Shown here: positions 1 to 8,300 of the stretch, piece by piece
How the letters are laid out: each line of letters opens with the position of its first letter
Numbering within the stretch: position 1 is the first letter of the stretch
Source of the DNA: an uncultured Treponema sp.
GTDB lineage: Bacteria; Spirochaetota; Spirochaetia; Treponematales; Treponemataceae
DNA length: 32,579 nucleotides
NCBI RefSeq assembly: GCF_946187725.1
Contig: NZ_CAMHSK010000034.1
Location: forward strand, 1-32,579
Direction of reading: 5' to 3'
Position numbers and translations under genes: made by a program
Notes under the pieces: model-generated
The model's input: the letters and a program-made list of their open reading frames with translations, nothing else
Databases searched by the model: none
Told to the model about the DNA's origin: nothing

Positions 1-1640
1 ATTCTCAGAATACATTGAATCCTGTATATAAGATATAAGAGACATTGTTAAATTTTCAATAGATAAAAGATAATATTCATCAATTATATCTTTTTTCCCT
101 TGTTGTTTTCTTACTTCTTGTAAAAGAGCATTTAGAATTAATAAGGAATCTTGCTGCTTTCCTATTTCTGCTAAAAGCCCAGCTCGTTTTACTTGCCAAA
201 TAGGAGCAGCATCAGTTGTATCCCAATTTTCAATTCTTTCAATAAAGTTTTTATAATCATATAATAAACTTGCATATAATATTCGCTCGTAGTTATATCT
301 GTGTTTTTGCGATAAAGTCATATTAGGGATTATATCATCCAATATCACCTCTAATATTTCACACTTTTTTTTATTTGAATCTTCTCTATAAGACCTGTAA
401 AGACCAAGAACAAGTTCTATAGCTTTCTCTTGTACAGCTCTATCAAAAGAATCAATTTTTATTTTTTTTAAGTTTTCATCCAGTCCTAAAACTTTCTCAT
501 ATACTTTTTGCATATTCGTATATAAAGGATAAAAACATTTTTCCCAACGCCAATTTATTTCATAAATGAATCTAATTCCCAATTCTGAATTTGAAATCTT
601 TAAAGTTGACAAACGAGGAATTATTTCAGAAGTTCTATGGAAAAGCCATTCTCTTTGATTTTTTGGAAGAATAATCCATCCAGGATATGATTTTCTTTCA
701 CTTTCAAGTTTTTTACAACATTCATCTAAATTAATATCTTTAGATTTGATTGTTAATAATCCTTTTGCCCATTCTAATTTGTCTTTTATTTTCTTTTCCA
801 TTAATTCTTTTATGAAAAATGAAAGTAAAGAACCTTTATCTGCCTTTTCAGAATCTTTGAATACAGATAAGTCAACAACATTGATATTTCTCTCGTAAAA
901 AGCTTTAATTTTGCATTAGAAACACTATCTAGTGAAATCAAATAAATCTTATTTGTCAGTTTTGTTCCCAAATTATCCCTAATCCATCCTATCCAGTTTA
1001 GAAAATTTGGGTCTGTTCCTGAAAATCCAAAAAGAACTAAAATATTTTCTACTAATGCCTGTTGAACGGTATTTACAAAAGCTGCATGAGTTTTAGGATA
1101 TGCACGATATTGCTCTTCTGTAATAATAAAAGGAACTGTAGAAGGAAAACTTCCATGTAATTTTACAATTCGAGGTCTTATAGCATTTACTAAATCATAA
1201 TCTTTAGTAACTAAAGAATAATGCTTTACACCTATATCTTCTGAAGCACGTTCTAACAATGTATCATAATTTGTAGTAAACACATCTGTCCAATTTAATT
1301 TTAAAAAGTTCTTATGCAAATCTGACGGTTCATAATCCATATCTGGAATCGAATCTATCAAAATTTGATTCAATGTATTTTCTCCAAAATTAGCAGAAAC
1401 TTCACCCGCAAGTTTTATGGGATCTTGAAACAAACAGTTAGCATTATTTGTATCCATGCCCAACTTTTCCATGAACTTAAGTCCTAAATCATTCCACAAT
1501 GGAATTTTCTTCTCAGTCTCAAATTTCGGCTTTGCATTCATGCTAAACCCTGTTCCAACCATAGCAGCAGCATGACCGCTCCATATTTTTTCAGCAATTT
1601 CATTTATATAGTTTCTGATATCTATTTCTTGATTTGTCAT
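1..1640 (-). pseudogene. SIR2-domain (SIR2_2-like) protein, frameshifted and cut by the window edge
   Basis: The first 247 or so residues form a SIR2-type NAD-binding domain: GTGFS at 29-33, TTNYD at 122-126, the candidate catalytic His162 in KLHGS, and GFSGTDPNF at 205-213. Proteins of this family often hydrolyse NAD in phage-defence systems; that role is inferred here. The reading frame breaks at an A5 run (897-901 on the plus strand, T5 in the gene). With one more T the protein continues as FYERNINVVDLSVF and stays open to base 1, giving an alpha-helical C-terminal part of at least 290 residues. As read, the protein would end at 276 residues with a nonsense tail. A strong Shine-Dalgarno (GAGGAGGAAA, 1644-1653) precedes the ATG, and the gene starts 13 bp after the upstream helicase gene, so it is the last visible gene of that operon. 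The break may be a sequencing error, a real mutation or a slippage switch. Confidence 0.75.
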
Positions 1641-1653
1641 TAATTTCCTCCTC

Positions 1654-4600
1654 TTATTCCATCACCCTTACATTCTTTTCAATATACTCTACTTCCTCTG
1701 ATTCAAGTCCAACCAAGTCATATAATTGTTTATTCAAATCTTTTGAAAAATCGATAAGTTTGTTCTGGTTTGTATAGTCCATTATATCAGGGACCTTCTT
1801 TCCAAGAGAAGTTAGTGCTTCATCAGTCATCAAGAACATAAAACGTATGAGATTTGCATTTGCGTATTTAAAGAAGTTTTTTGCTTCTATTTCAGTCTTA
1901 AAAGATGCCAATGCTACACGAGAACGTCCAAAAGCTGAATGATTATCAATAATTTCTATTTGATTACTGCGACCAGCCTGCCCACCTGGATGGGCACTTG
2001 AAACTACAACCTGAAATTCATCAATGTATTCAACATTTGTTTTTAGCAAACTTTTATTAACAATGAACCACTGAGTTCTTCCTGCAGAACCAGATTTATC
2101 ATTTACTAAAAGTTTTACTTCTTTCTCGCGGTCTAAGCCTTGTGATTCAGAATAAGGCCGTACTTTATCTTGGTTATCTTCAACAAAACTGCTTTCAATA
2201 CCGAACAAACTTCTTGGTAGTATTCTGTCAAACAAATAATGCAAACCATATTTACAAACAAAATAGGAAACTTTATTTACGATAATTCCATGTTGTGGAT
2301 TTAATGGAATTAACTCTTCTTTTGGATAATCCAAATGTACTTCTTTAGTAAATTCATTTTCATGATATACATAAAGAAAACCATCATCCTTTTTATTCTT
2401 ATTTTTTAAGACAATAGAAATTCCATCATCCAAGCCAATATCCTTAAATAATTCTTGTGAATTTGGATAGTAGTCAATTCGTTGAAGAGACTTGTCGTTT
2501 ATTTGTTCAAGTCCAAATTGTACGAATCCTTTTCCTTTTCCACTTCTGTGTATCCATCTTCCGGCTGGATAAATCAAAGATGTATACTTTGATGTAAGTG
2601 AATCTGCGACCATTTGAAAATAGTGAAAAATATTGGTTCTAGGAGCTTGTCCATTAGTTGCTGATGTTTTCTGAATTGTTTCTTCCTGATATGGTGGATT
2701 ACCTACAATAGCATCAAATTTCATATCTCCATTTTCATCCTTTTTCCAATAATTTGTTTTGCTCACTTTGTTTATAAAATTTTCCGGTTTATTTTTCAGC
2801 TGATTCACAAAATCTTCAAAGTAATGAGCGTTTACTTTGGCATCACTGAAACCTGCTAGAGTACGCTGTGCAATCTTTTTTGCCATAGGCGTTTTGCAGA
2901 CCAGAAAAATATTTTCTACAAGAACTCGTTTCCACAAATCTTTTTCCATTTCGCGAGTTGGCTTTGGTCCAAGTTCCAGTTTCGCACGAGTACGATACAC
3001 GCTGTAAGCACAATATAAAGCATATAATCCGCTTTTTGAATTGATTTCAAGAATGTGCGCATTCTTCTTGAACACTTCATTCGTAATCTCATTTTGTTCA
3101 ATCAGTTTTGGTTCCGCAATCTGCTCGGTGTAATCTTTGTTGTAAAAGCACCAACCGCCAATACTTTGTGAAAGATGCATGGTTACAACTCGCCACGGAG
3201 TAAGAACAGTTTCTTTGTCGGGATTTCGGAATGTAGCAAAAATTGCACTTATGCGTTCAATCCGCTCTTCTATACTCAATTTATCCGCAGCACGAGTCAT
3301 TTCTCTAATTTTTACACCAGATTCACGGAACACATCTGGATCATAATATTTTTTGAACTGAGCAAATATTTCTTTTGTAACACCTTTCGGCATGAACTCT
3401 TCCCAAGAAAGATCATCTACAAGGTCAGAAAAATTATCGAGTGTAATAGTTTTTTCAAATCCATCAGGTTGCTTTAAATCTGCTCCATATATCAAAAGTG
3501 GCATTCTAATGGAAATACCACGCAAAATAGAAACCGCTGTGTCGCGGTTTTTCTTTATTTCTTTTTCACGCTCTAAAGCTTCCTGCTGTTCCGGTGTAAT
3601 TTCCTTTGGCGGCTTCTCACGAATTTCAGGTTGTTCCAAAAGCTCATATTGCTCATCTGTTAAACCTTGTGCATTTATATTTATGTCGCCAGTTTTGCCT
3701 TGTGCTTTTGTAGAACCGATAATCTCTTTAAGTTTGCTGAATTCTTCCAGGGCAAGCCTGTCCATGTGCATAAGCTCGTCATTGTAAAGGTAACTGTCTT
3801 CAAATCCGTTTTTAACAACACGCTCAATGTATGCTTTTTTAAGCTGACCGAGCATTTTCTCTGTGTTGTAGGCTTGCATCTGACTACCTTCAAAACCAAT
3901 TATCGGACAGAAGTTTAAGAAGTCACCAAGAATCTCACGGTCGTCCTGTGTAGTCTTTCCAGCCTTGCTGCTTATTTTTGCTGTTTCTGCGATAACTTTG
4001 AGCATACGGTCTGGGGCAAAGTCAAAAACAAAACATTCTTCTTTTTGCTTTCCACCAATTACAGCCGGAGTTTGTACACGGAAAATGGTCTGCATATAAG
4101 TGCTTGCAGCAGTGTTGAAACTACCGGAAAGCATAAAACATGCAGTCCACGGTTTTACGCTTACTCCTGTAGTAAGGCGCCCGCAAGAAAGCGTAATCGA
4201 ATAAGTTTCTTCTGGGTGAGTGCCTATTGCCTTTTCAACTTTCTTCAGGGCTTCTTTTTCTTCTTCCTCTTCGTCACCATCACCTGCTACATTTGCAATG
4301 TTGAACTGACTGAAAACAGGATGTTCTTGTAAGAGTTTGCTCAAGGCTTTTGCTTCTTTTACACCTGGAATCATCCAAAGTGAGTGTCTGAAATTCTGTC
4401 TGTATTCCTCTGTAGAGAAAGGATAGTTTGATTCAGCATCTTCTTTTGTAAGCAAATCCAAGAATTGACGTACATTTGATTCATGAATGAAATTTCCTTC
4501 TTTATCAACTCTAAAAAACTCGCGGAAGTTGAAAGCAATGTCTTCATCTGCATATTCTGGATATAATTTGCCAAGATTATAAGTATAAATACTGAGTTTT

Positions 4601-5721
4601 GGAAGAACAGAATATGGGTTCGGGTCTCCCTGATGAATTTTATCCCATTCAGCTTTAGCCCGCTGTTCCATTACATAATCCCATGTATAGATTTCTTCTT
4701 CTTTGAAATCATCCATAAGATTAAATGGCGTACCAGAAAGATGAAGGATTCTTGTTTCATCTTTTTTACAGGCAGCAAGAACAGCTTTTCCAAGTTCTGT
4801 CTGAGTACCTTCATGAGCTTCATCTATAATTATCAAATCCCAATTTATGTTGAAGATTTCTTCATTCTTAGCAAACTTACCGCCAACAAGTTCAGAACCG
4901 CGCATATCCTGAATTGATGCAAAGTATATGAAATGGTAATCTTTCATACCGCTTTTTGCAGCTGAATGAATCATTTCATGAAAGTTTTCCTCTTCTTTTG
5001 GATCTCCGCCATTCTTTTTAGAGAAATAATAAAAATCTGCTCTGTCATAGAAAATTTTACTGTAGTCTTCAAACCAACCAGAATCAACAACCGGTCTATG
5101 TGTCAAAATGAGTGTCCGGCTATAATTCATGCGTTTAACGACTTCAAGAGTTGAAAGAGTTTTACCAAACCTCATTTTTGCATTCCAGAGCATCTGATGG
5201 CTTCCACCAGATTTTTTGAACTGCTTTATTGTCTTTTCGATAGCTTCTGTTTGTTCAGGTCTGAAAATAACAGGGCTCCTATCTTTAGTTATTTCACTGG
5301 CATTAAGAGATGTTCTTCCTTCTTTAGCAGCAGCTATTGCTTTTTTAACGGTTTCAAGATCGGTATAAAACCATTCATTTGCTTTATGCTTAGTGTCAAA
5401 AATTTTTCTTTTTATTCCCGAACGAACAAGAATGTCATGAATATCATGGTCTTGGAAAACTATAAGATTCTTTCCTTGTATATAAGCGGTTGCTTCTGTA
5501 TATAAAAGTTCAAAAGTAACTCCTGCAGTTTGGGTCTGGTGGCGAATTCTATCTTTAGCAGCAGCATTTAATTCTTTGGAATTTGGCTCAAAAGCAAAAT
5601 AAGCCATTCCTGCATTACAAGATGCCTCACCGATTTTAAGAATGCCTTCATGTGCTGTATCATTGATGCGGTAAACATAAATCAATTTTTGCTCAAATGC
5701 CTGATTGAAAATCTGTGCCAT
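1654..5721 (-). CDS. Restriction-modification fusion: GIY-YIG-like nuclease, SF2 helicase, N6-adenine methyltransferase
   Basis: This 1355-residue protein shows three parts. Residues about 12-130 resemble a GIY-YIG/T5orf172 nuclease (LIYVYRI, then LKIG, then a conserved EWF). Residues about 150-580 form a superfamily 2 helicase/translocase: Walker A-like WNAKMRFGKT (179-188), DEAH (300-303), HLSGTPF (327-333) and a C-terminal RecA-like lobe. Residues about 835-1200 look like an Eco57I-type adenine methyltransferase with motif X-like LTPWRVV (840-846), a divergent motif I (ILEINSKSGLY, 890-900) and catalytic motif IV NPPY (1008-1011). The remaining C-terminus could hold target recognition. The order nuclease-helicase-methylase resembles type ISP enzymes such as LlaGI, with GIY-YIG in place of Mrr. 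The start codon overlaps the stop of the upstream methyltransferase-like gene by one base (TAATG), implying translational coupling. Likely role: restriction and methylation of DNA. The assignment to an R-M family is firm; the subtype is inference. Confidence 0.85.
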   Translation of the reverse strand: MAQIFNQAFEQKLIYVYRINDTAHEGILKIGEASCNAGMAYFAFEPNSKELNAAAKDRIRHQTQTAGVTFELLYTEATAYIQGKNLIVFQDHDIHDILVRSGIKRKIFDTKHKANEWFYTDLETVKKAIAAAKEGRTSLNASEITKDRSPVIFRPEQTEAIEKTIKQFKKSGGSHQMLWNAKMRFGKTLSTLEVVKRMNYSRTLILTHRPVVDSGWFEDYSKIFYDRADFYYFSKKNGGDPKEEENFHEMIHSAAKSGMKDYHFIYFASIQDMRGSELVGGKFAKNEEIFNINWDLIIIDEAHEGTQTELGKAVLAACKKDETRILHLSGTPFNLMDDFKEEEIYTWDYVMEQRAKAEWDKIHQGDPNPYSVLPKLSIYTYNLGKLYPEYADEDIAFNFREFFRVDKEGNFIHESNVRQFLDLLTKEDAESNYPFSTEEYRQNFRHSLWMIPGVKEAKALSKLLQEHPVFSQFNIANVAGDGDEEEEEKEALKKVEKAIGTHPEETYSITLSCGRLTTGVSVKPWTACFMLSGSFNTAASTYMQTIFRVQTPAVIGGKQKEECFVFDFAPDRMLKVIAETAKISSKAGKTTQDDREILGDFLNFCPIIGFEGSQMQAYNTEKMLGQLKKAYIERVVKNGFEDSYLYNDELMHMDRLALEEFSKLKEIIGSTKAQGKTGDININAQGLTDEQYELLEQPEIREKPPKEITPEQQEALEREKEIKKNRDTAVSILRGISIRMPLLIYGADLKQPDGFEKTITLDNFSDLVDDLSWEEFMPKGVTKEIFAQFKKYYDPDVFRESGVKIREMTRAADKLSIEERIERISAIFATFRNPDKETVLTPWRVVTMHLSQSIGGWCFYNKDYTEQIAEPKLIEQNEITNEVFKKNAHILEINSKSGLYALYCAYSVYRTRAKLELGPKPTREMEKDLWKRVLVENIFLVCKTPMAKKIAQRTLAGFSDAKVNAHYFEDFVNQLKNKPENFINKVSKTNYWKKDENGDMKFDAIVGNPPYQEETIQKTSATNGQAPRTNIFHYFQMVADSLTSKYTSLIYPAGRWIHRSGKGKGFVQFGLEQINDKSLQRIDYYPNSQELFKDIGLDDGISIVLKNKNKKDDGFLYVYHENEFTKEVHLDYPKEELIPLNPQHGIIVNKVSYFVCKYGLHYLFDRILPRSLFGIESSFVEDNQDKVRPYSESQGLDREKEVKLLVNDKSGSAGRTQWFIVNKSLLKTNVEYIDEFQVVVSSAHPGGQAGRSNQIEIIDNHSAFGRSRVALASFKTEIEAKNFFKYANANLIRFMFLMTDEALTSLGKKVPDIMDYTNQNKLIDFSKDLNKQLYDLVGLESEEVEYIEKNVRVME

Positions 5722-6701
5722 TATTTTGCGCCTCCAAATACCATATCAACAAATCGTATATTCCTATGAGTTTCCCAGTCTTTGATTTTGCAGTAAATTC
5801 CGTTGTGCTTTCGGTTGTCATTCTTTTTACAACCAACACATTCTTTTGAAATGACAATTGTTTCAAAAAGAGTTTCTTCTGTTTTACTCTCTATAGAACA
5901 ACTATTCGGAATAACATATTTTATTCCATCCATCTGCCAGATATTCCAGGCAATTACTTTTGCAAAGCCAAGTAAATCCTGTGTTTCAAGTTTTTCGCCA
6001 AATTTTGCTTCATAGTGCTCGGCAATTGTAAATAAAAGATTCTCTCTTGCAATTAAAACATTGTCCCCCTGCCAGTCAAAACCATAAACATTCTGAACTG
6101 CACTATAAGCCCACTTAATCCAATCTTCACGATTTTCTATATTTTCATTAACTATCCTAAGTTTTCTGTCTAAGATTCCGATTCTGTTTTGGACTTCTAT
6201 GAATTCGCCAGTTACAGCATCATAGCGACTTGTAATATATGGAGCTTCACCACAGCTCATTTCAAGTCTTTTTGAAAGAACATAATCATGCCATGTTTTA
6301 TTTTCAGGGAATGCAATATTTTCTTTGTTTACTTCCCAAGATTTTTCTTTTTCAAAATTAAAAACATCTTTTCGTCCAAACCATTCTTTATCAATTTGAT
6401 TGTTTTGCATGTTGCAAATCCAAGTTGGTGTAAAGACTTCTGCTTTCTGTCTAACACGCCGTTGCTGCTCTTCCTTTGATTTTTCAACGCGCGGTTTTAT
6501 AATTCCGCCGTGACGTGAGGTAATTAATTCAATTTTTATTTCTTTTTCAGCTGTATATGAAAATCCATATTTCGAATAATTATCTGTTGCCCAGATAATG
6601 TTATTACCAGTTGTCTTATCTTTTAAAAGAATTGCCAATAATTCGGTATCAATTTTGAGAAGCTCGTTTTCTTTTATATCAATATTTTTTTCTAGACACA
6701 T
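5721..6701 (-). CDS. Methyltransferase-like partner subunit lacking motif IV
   Basis: This 326-residue protein carries the front half of an N6-adenine methyltransferase fold: motif X-like EVFTPTWICN (88-97), a motif I-like EMSCGEAPY (147-155), and QGDNVLIARENL (211-222), which resembles the stretch following motif I in these enzymes. No (D/N/S)PPY catalytic motif is present, so it probably does not methylate alone. A C-terminal C288-x2-C291 with His299 and Cys304 may bind zinc. It overlaps the big fusion gene by one base, and that protein supplies an NPPY motif, so the two probably act as one enzyme. Similar proteins are usually annotated as restriction endonuclease subunit M. A -10 box TATAAT lies about 25 bp upstream of the ATG with only a weak Shine-Dalgarno. 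Family placement is confident; the partner role is inferred from motifs and coupling. Confidence 0.75.
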   Translation of the reverse strand: MCLEKNIDIKENELLKIDTELLAILLKDKTTGNNIIWATDNYSKYGFSYTAEKEIKIELITSRHGGIIKPRVEKSKEEQQRRVRQKAEVFTPTWICNMQNNQIDKEWFGRKDVFNFEKEKSWEVNKENIAFPENKTWHDYVLSKRLEMSCGEAPYITSRYDAVTGEFIEVQNRIGILDRKLRIVNENIENREDWIKWAYSAVQNVYGFDWQGDNVLIARENLLFTIAEHYEAKFGEKLETQDLLGFAKVIAWNIWQMDGIKYVIPNSCSIESKTEETLFETIVISKECVGCKKNDNRKHNGIYCKIKDWETHRNIRFVDMVFGGAK

Positions 6702-6720
6702 TTTTTTCGTACTTCGATTG

Positions 6721-6732
6721 ATTATACCACGA
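6721..6732 (-). promoter_or_regulatory. -10 element of the methyltransferase-like gene, sharing CGTGGTATAAT with the RhuM promoter
   Basis: On the minus strand CGTGGTATAAT lies between the RhuM stop codon and the methyltransferase-like ATG. The same 11 bases occur upstream of RhuM. It offers a second internal promoter for the downstream genes. No good -35 box is visible. Confidence 0.4.
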
Positions 6733-6733
6733 A

Positions 6734-7771
6734 TTATGACTTTAATTTTATATTTTTCACCATCTTTTCCGCATCATCAAGCATTTTCATTTCCATCTTG
6801 ATTTCTTCGTCATCCTGTTCATCAGCTTTTTGAGCTTCAAAGGCTTTTCTGCGTTTATCAAACTCAATGTAGATTTCTTCGACTTTTGATTCCATCTGCT
6901 TATTTGAGCGGTGTCCTTTATCTTCCAGCAATGGCAAGTCATGGTCGGTTATGAGTTTGTCTACATTTTCTTCCCAATAATGGATGGTCAAATCTTTGCG
7001 CATTTTTGCACGGAATTCTGCACTTTCCAAAAAGATTGTTACGATTCGGTTTAAAGAATCAAGCTCGTCTTCTGTAAGATAGTTTTTGCTTGTGTAAATA
7101 TCCTGTTTGCGGACAACTTTTCCTTTCCAACTTGTAAGGTTCATGTTTGGCTTGGAACTGTCAGCACGAGACAATATGAGTTCTGCTGCTGTCTGTCTTG
7201 TAACTGCATAAATCAGTTTGTTTTGGGTAGCCGCAAAGAACATCTGTGTTGCCTTATCTGTTGAATCATAATCAGAAGAAAGTGCAAACAAATCACGGAC
7301 TTTCTGATAAAATCGTTTTTCACTTGCCCGGATGTCGCGAATTCGTTCAAGAAGCTCGTCAAAATAATCCGGGCGACCGTCTGGATTTTTTAAACGTTCA
7401 TCATCCATGACAAAGCCCTTCTGCAAGAACTCCGTAAGATTTTTATTAGCCCATTTTCTGAACTGAGTACCGCGGACACTTCGAACACGGAAGCCGACAG
7501 CCAAAACCATCGGAAGCGCATAGTAAGTGACATTATAGTTTTTACCGTCTGCGGCAGTTGTTAAGTAATCCTTAACAACTGATTTTTCTTCCAACTCTTT
7601 ATCTTGTAACACATTAGATATATGCATGCTTATATTTGGCTTAGAGGTGTCAAAAAGTAAAGCCATCTGCTGCTGGTTCATCCAGATTACGCCGTCTTTG
7701 GAATACAGTTTTACATCAGCTTTGCCGTCGTCAGTGTTGTAGATTATCAAACTTGTATTATTTTCCGTCAT
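6734..7771 (-). CDS. RhuM-family protein (virulence RhuM family)
   Basis: This 345-residue protein matches the RhuM family in overall pattern: an N-terminal segment with GVIWMNQQQMALLFDTSK (about 27-44), which looks like a helix-turn-helix-type DNA-binding region, then YALPMVLAVGFRVRS and RGTQFRKWANKNL. The C-terminus is charged and probably forms a coiled coil. RhuM was named from Salmonella SPI-3, but its biochemical function is not established; copies are common beside restriction-modification genes. Here it is the first gene of the defence operon, ending 32 bp before the methyltransferase-like gene starts. The start is supported by a Shine-Dalgarno (GAAGGAA) 5 bp upstream and a TATAAT box. 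It may regulate the operon or be an effector; the sequence does not decide this. Confidence 0.85.
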   Translation of the reverse strand: MTENNTSLIIYNTDDGKADVKLYSKDGVIWMNQQQMALLFDTSKPNISMHISNVLQDKELEEKSVVKDYLTTAADGKNYNVTYYALPMVLAVGFRVRSVRGTQFRKWANKNLTEFLQKGFVMDDERLKNPDGRPDYFDELLERIRDIRASEKRFYQKVRDLFALSSDYDSTDKATQMFFAATQNKLIYAVTRQTAAELILSRADSSKPNMNLTSWKGKVVRKQDIYTSKNYLTEDELDSLNRIVTIFLESAEFRAKMRKDLTIHYWEENVDKLITDHDLPLLEDKGHRSNKQMESKVEEIYIEFDKRRKAFEAQKADEQDDEEIKMEMKMLDDAEKMVKNIKLKS

Positions 7772-7790
7772 TTTTTTCCTTCATTCACCA

Positions 7791-7801
7791 TTATACCACG
7801 A
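7791..7801 (-). promoter_or_regulatory. RhuM promoter -10 element (CGTGGTATAAT)
   Basis: TATAAT with a preceding TGG lies about 20 bp upstream of the RhuM ATG, followed by a GAAGGAA ribosome-binding site. The -35 region (TGCAAA at 17 bp) is poor, so this may be an extended -10 type or an activated promoter. The tandem repeats begin about 35 bp further upstream. Confidence 0.45.
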
Positions 7802-7836
7802 CTTTCACAAAATTTGCACTCACCTACACCACATGT

Positions 7837-8021
7837 AAAAACCTGCTTAGTTTCCCCCGTAAAACCAGTAAAGAATCACCCCCGTAATACTGTAAAGACT
7901 CACCCGCAAAACCTGCTTAGCTTCACCTGCAAAACCTGCTTAGTTTCACTCTCAAAACTAGCTTAGTTTTCCCCATGAAACCTGTAAAGTTTCACATATA
8001 AAACCTATAAAGTTTTTCCCC
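7837..8021. repeat. Degenerate tandem repeat, eight units of 22-25 bp (iteron-like)
   Basis: Units begin at 7837, 7861, 7886, 7908, 7931, 7954, 7978 and 8000. A rough consensus is AAAACCTGYWTAGTTTCACC followed by 2-4 bases. Two variant cores, CTGCTTAG and CTGTAAAG, are mixed. Each unit carries AAAC and GTTT, a weak internal dyad. Two very degraded units may follow to about 8065. There are no unique spacers, so it is not a CRISPR array. It lies between the RhuM promoter and the DUF4469 gene and could be a multi-site protein-binding region. Confidence 0.75.
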
Positions 8022-8230
8022 AAAAAAACAGCAACTCTCCCCGTCTAAAACCAATAAGACCCCACAACAGGCTCTAACAAGCCCCATTTTGCAAGAATTT
8101 CCACCAACAGACTCACTAAACTACTAGTTTTGGGAGCGTTTTTTTCTGCTATCTTGATTTATGTCAGCAGGGAGATTTGTAGACAAACTTCTACATTTGA
8201 CAGGATTTTTTTCTGTTATCTTTAGTGACA
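8022..8230. other. Gene-free stretch with a 17-bp direct repeat
   Basis: No open reading frame of note is present. TTTTTTTCTGYTATCTT occurs at 8139-8155 and 8206-8222, 67 bp apart. TTGACA at 8197-8202 could be a -35 box, paired with a weak TTTAGT at 8221-8226 (18-bp spacing). The promoter of the downstream plus-strand gene must lie in this stretch, but the match is weak. Confidence 0.4.
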
Positions 8231-8233
8231 TCG

Positions 8234-8289
8234 GGGCGTTGCCCTGAAATAAATCCCACCCAGGGAACCGTCACCCTTAAAAATGACGG
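8234..8289 (+). promoter_or_regulatory. Structured leader of the HU/DUF4469 gene, three possible hairpins
   Basis: GGGC/GCCC (8234-8237 with 8241-8244), CCCTG/CAGGG (8242-8246 with 8261-8265) and CCGTCA/TGACGG (8268-8273 with 8284-8289) can form. The first two share bases and exclude each other. The third overlaps the first two bases of the GGAAGG ribosome-binding site (8288-8293). This could control translation; regulation is inferred only from the fold. Confidence 0.4.
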
Positions 8290-8300
8290 AAGGACATTTT

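Noticed and set aside
3175..5505. Several plus-strand open frames inside the restriction-modification gene
   Set aside because: They lie opposite a long gene with clear motifs, have no ribosome-binding sites and show no recognisable domains.
5715..5725. Junction of the two methyltransferase-like genes as a frameshift in one gene
   Set aside because: The TAATG overlap gives a proper stop and start, and each protein has its own motif X, so two coupled genes are likelier.
7837..8065. Tandem repeats as a CRISPR array
   Set aside because: Units follow each other with no unique spacers and vary in sequence; no cas genes are near.
8197..8222. TTGACA with TATCTT as a standard promoter
   Set aside because: The spacing is 14 bp, too short; only a weak alternative -10 at 18 bp remains.
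8283..8300. ATG at 8283 as start of the HU/DUF4469 protein
   Set aside because: The ribosome-binding site GGAAGG lies downstream of it and fits the ATG at 8301.
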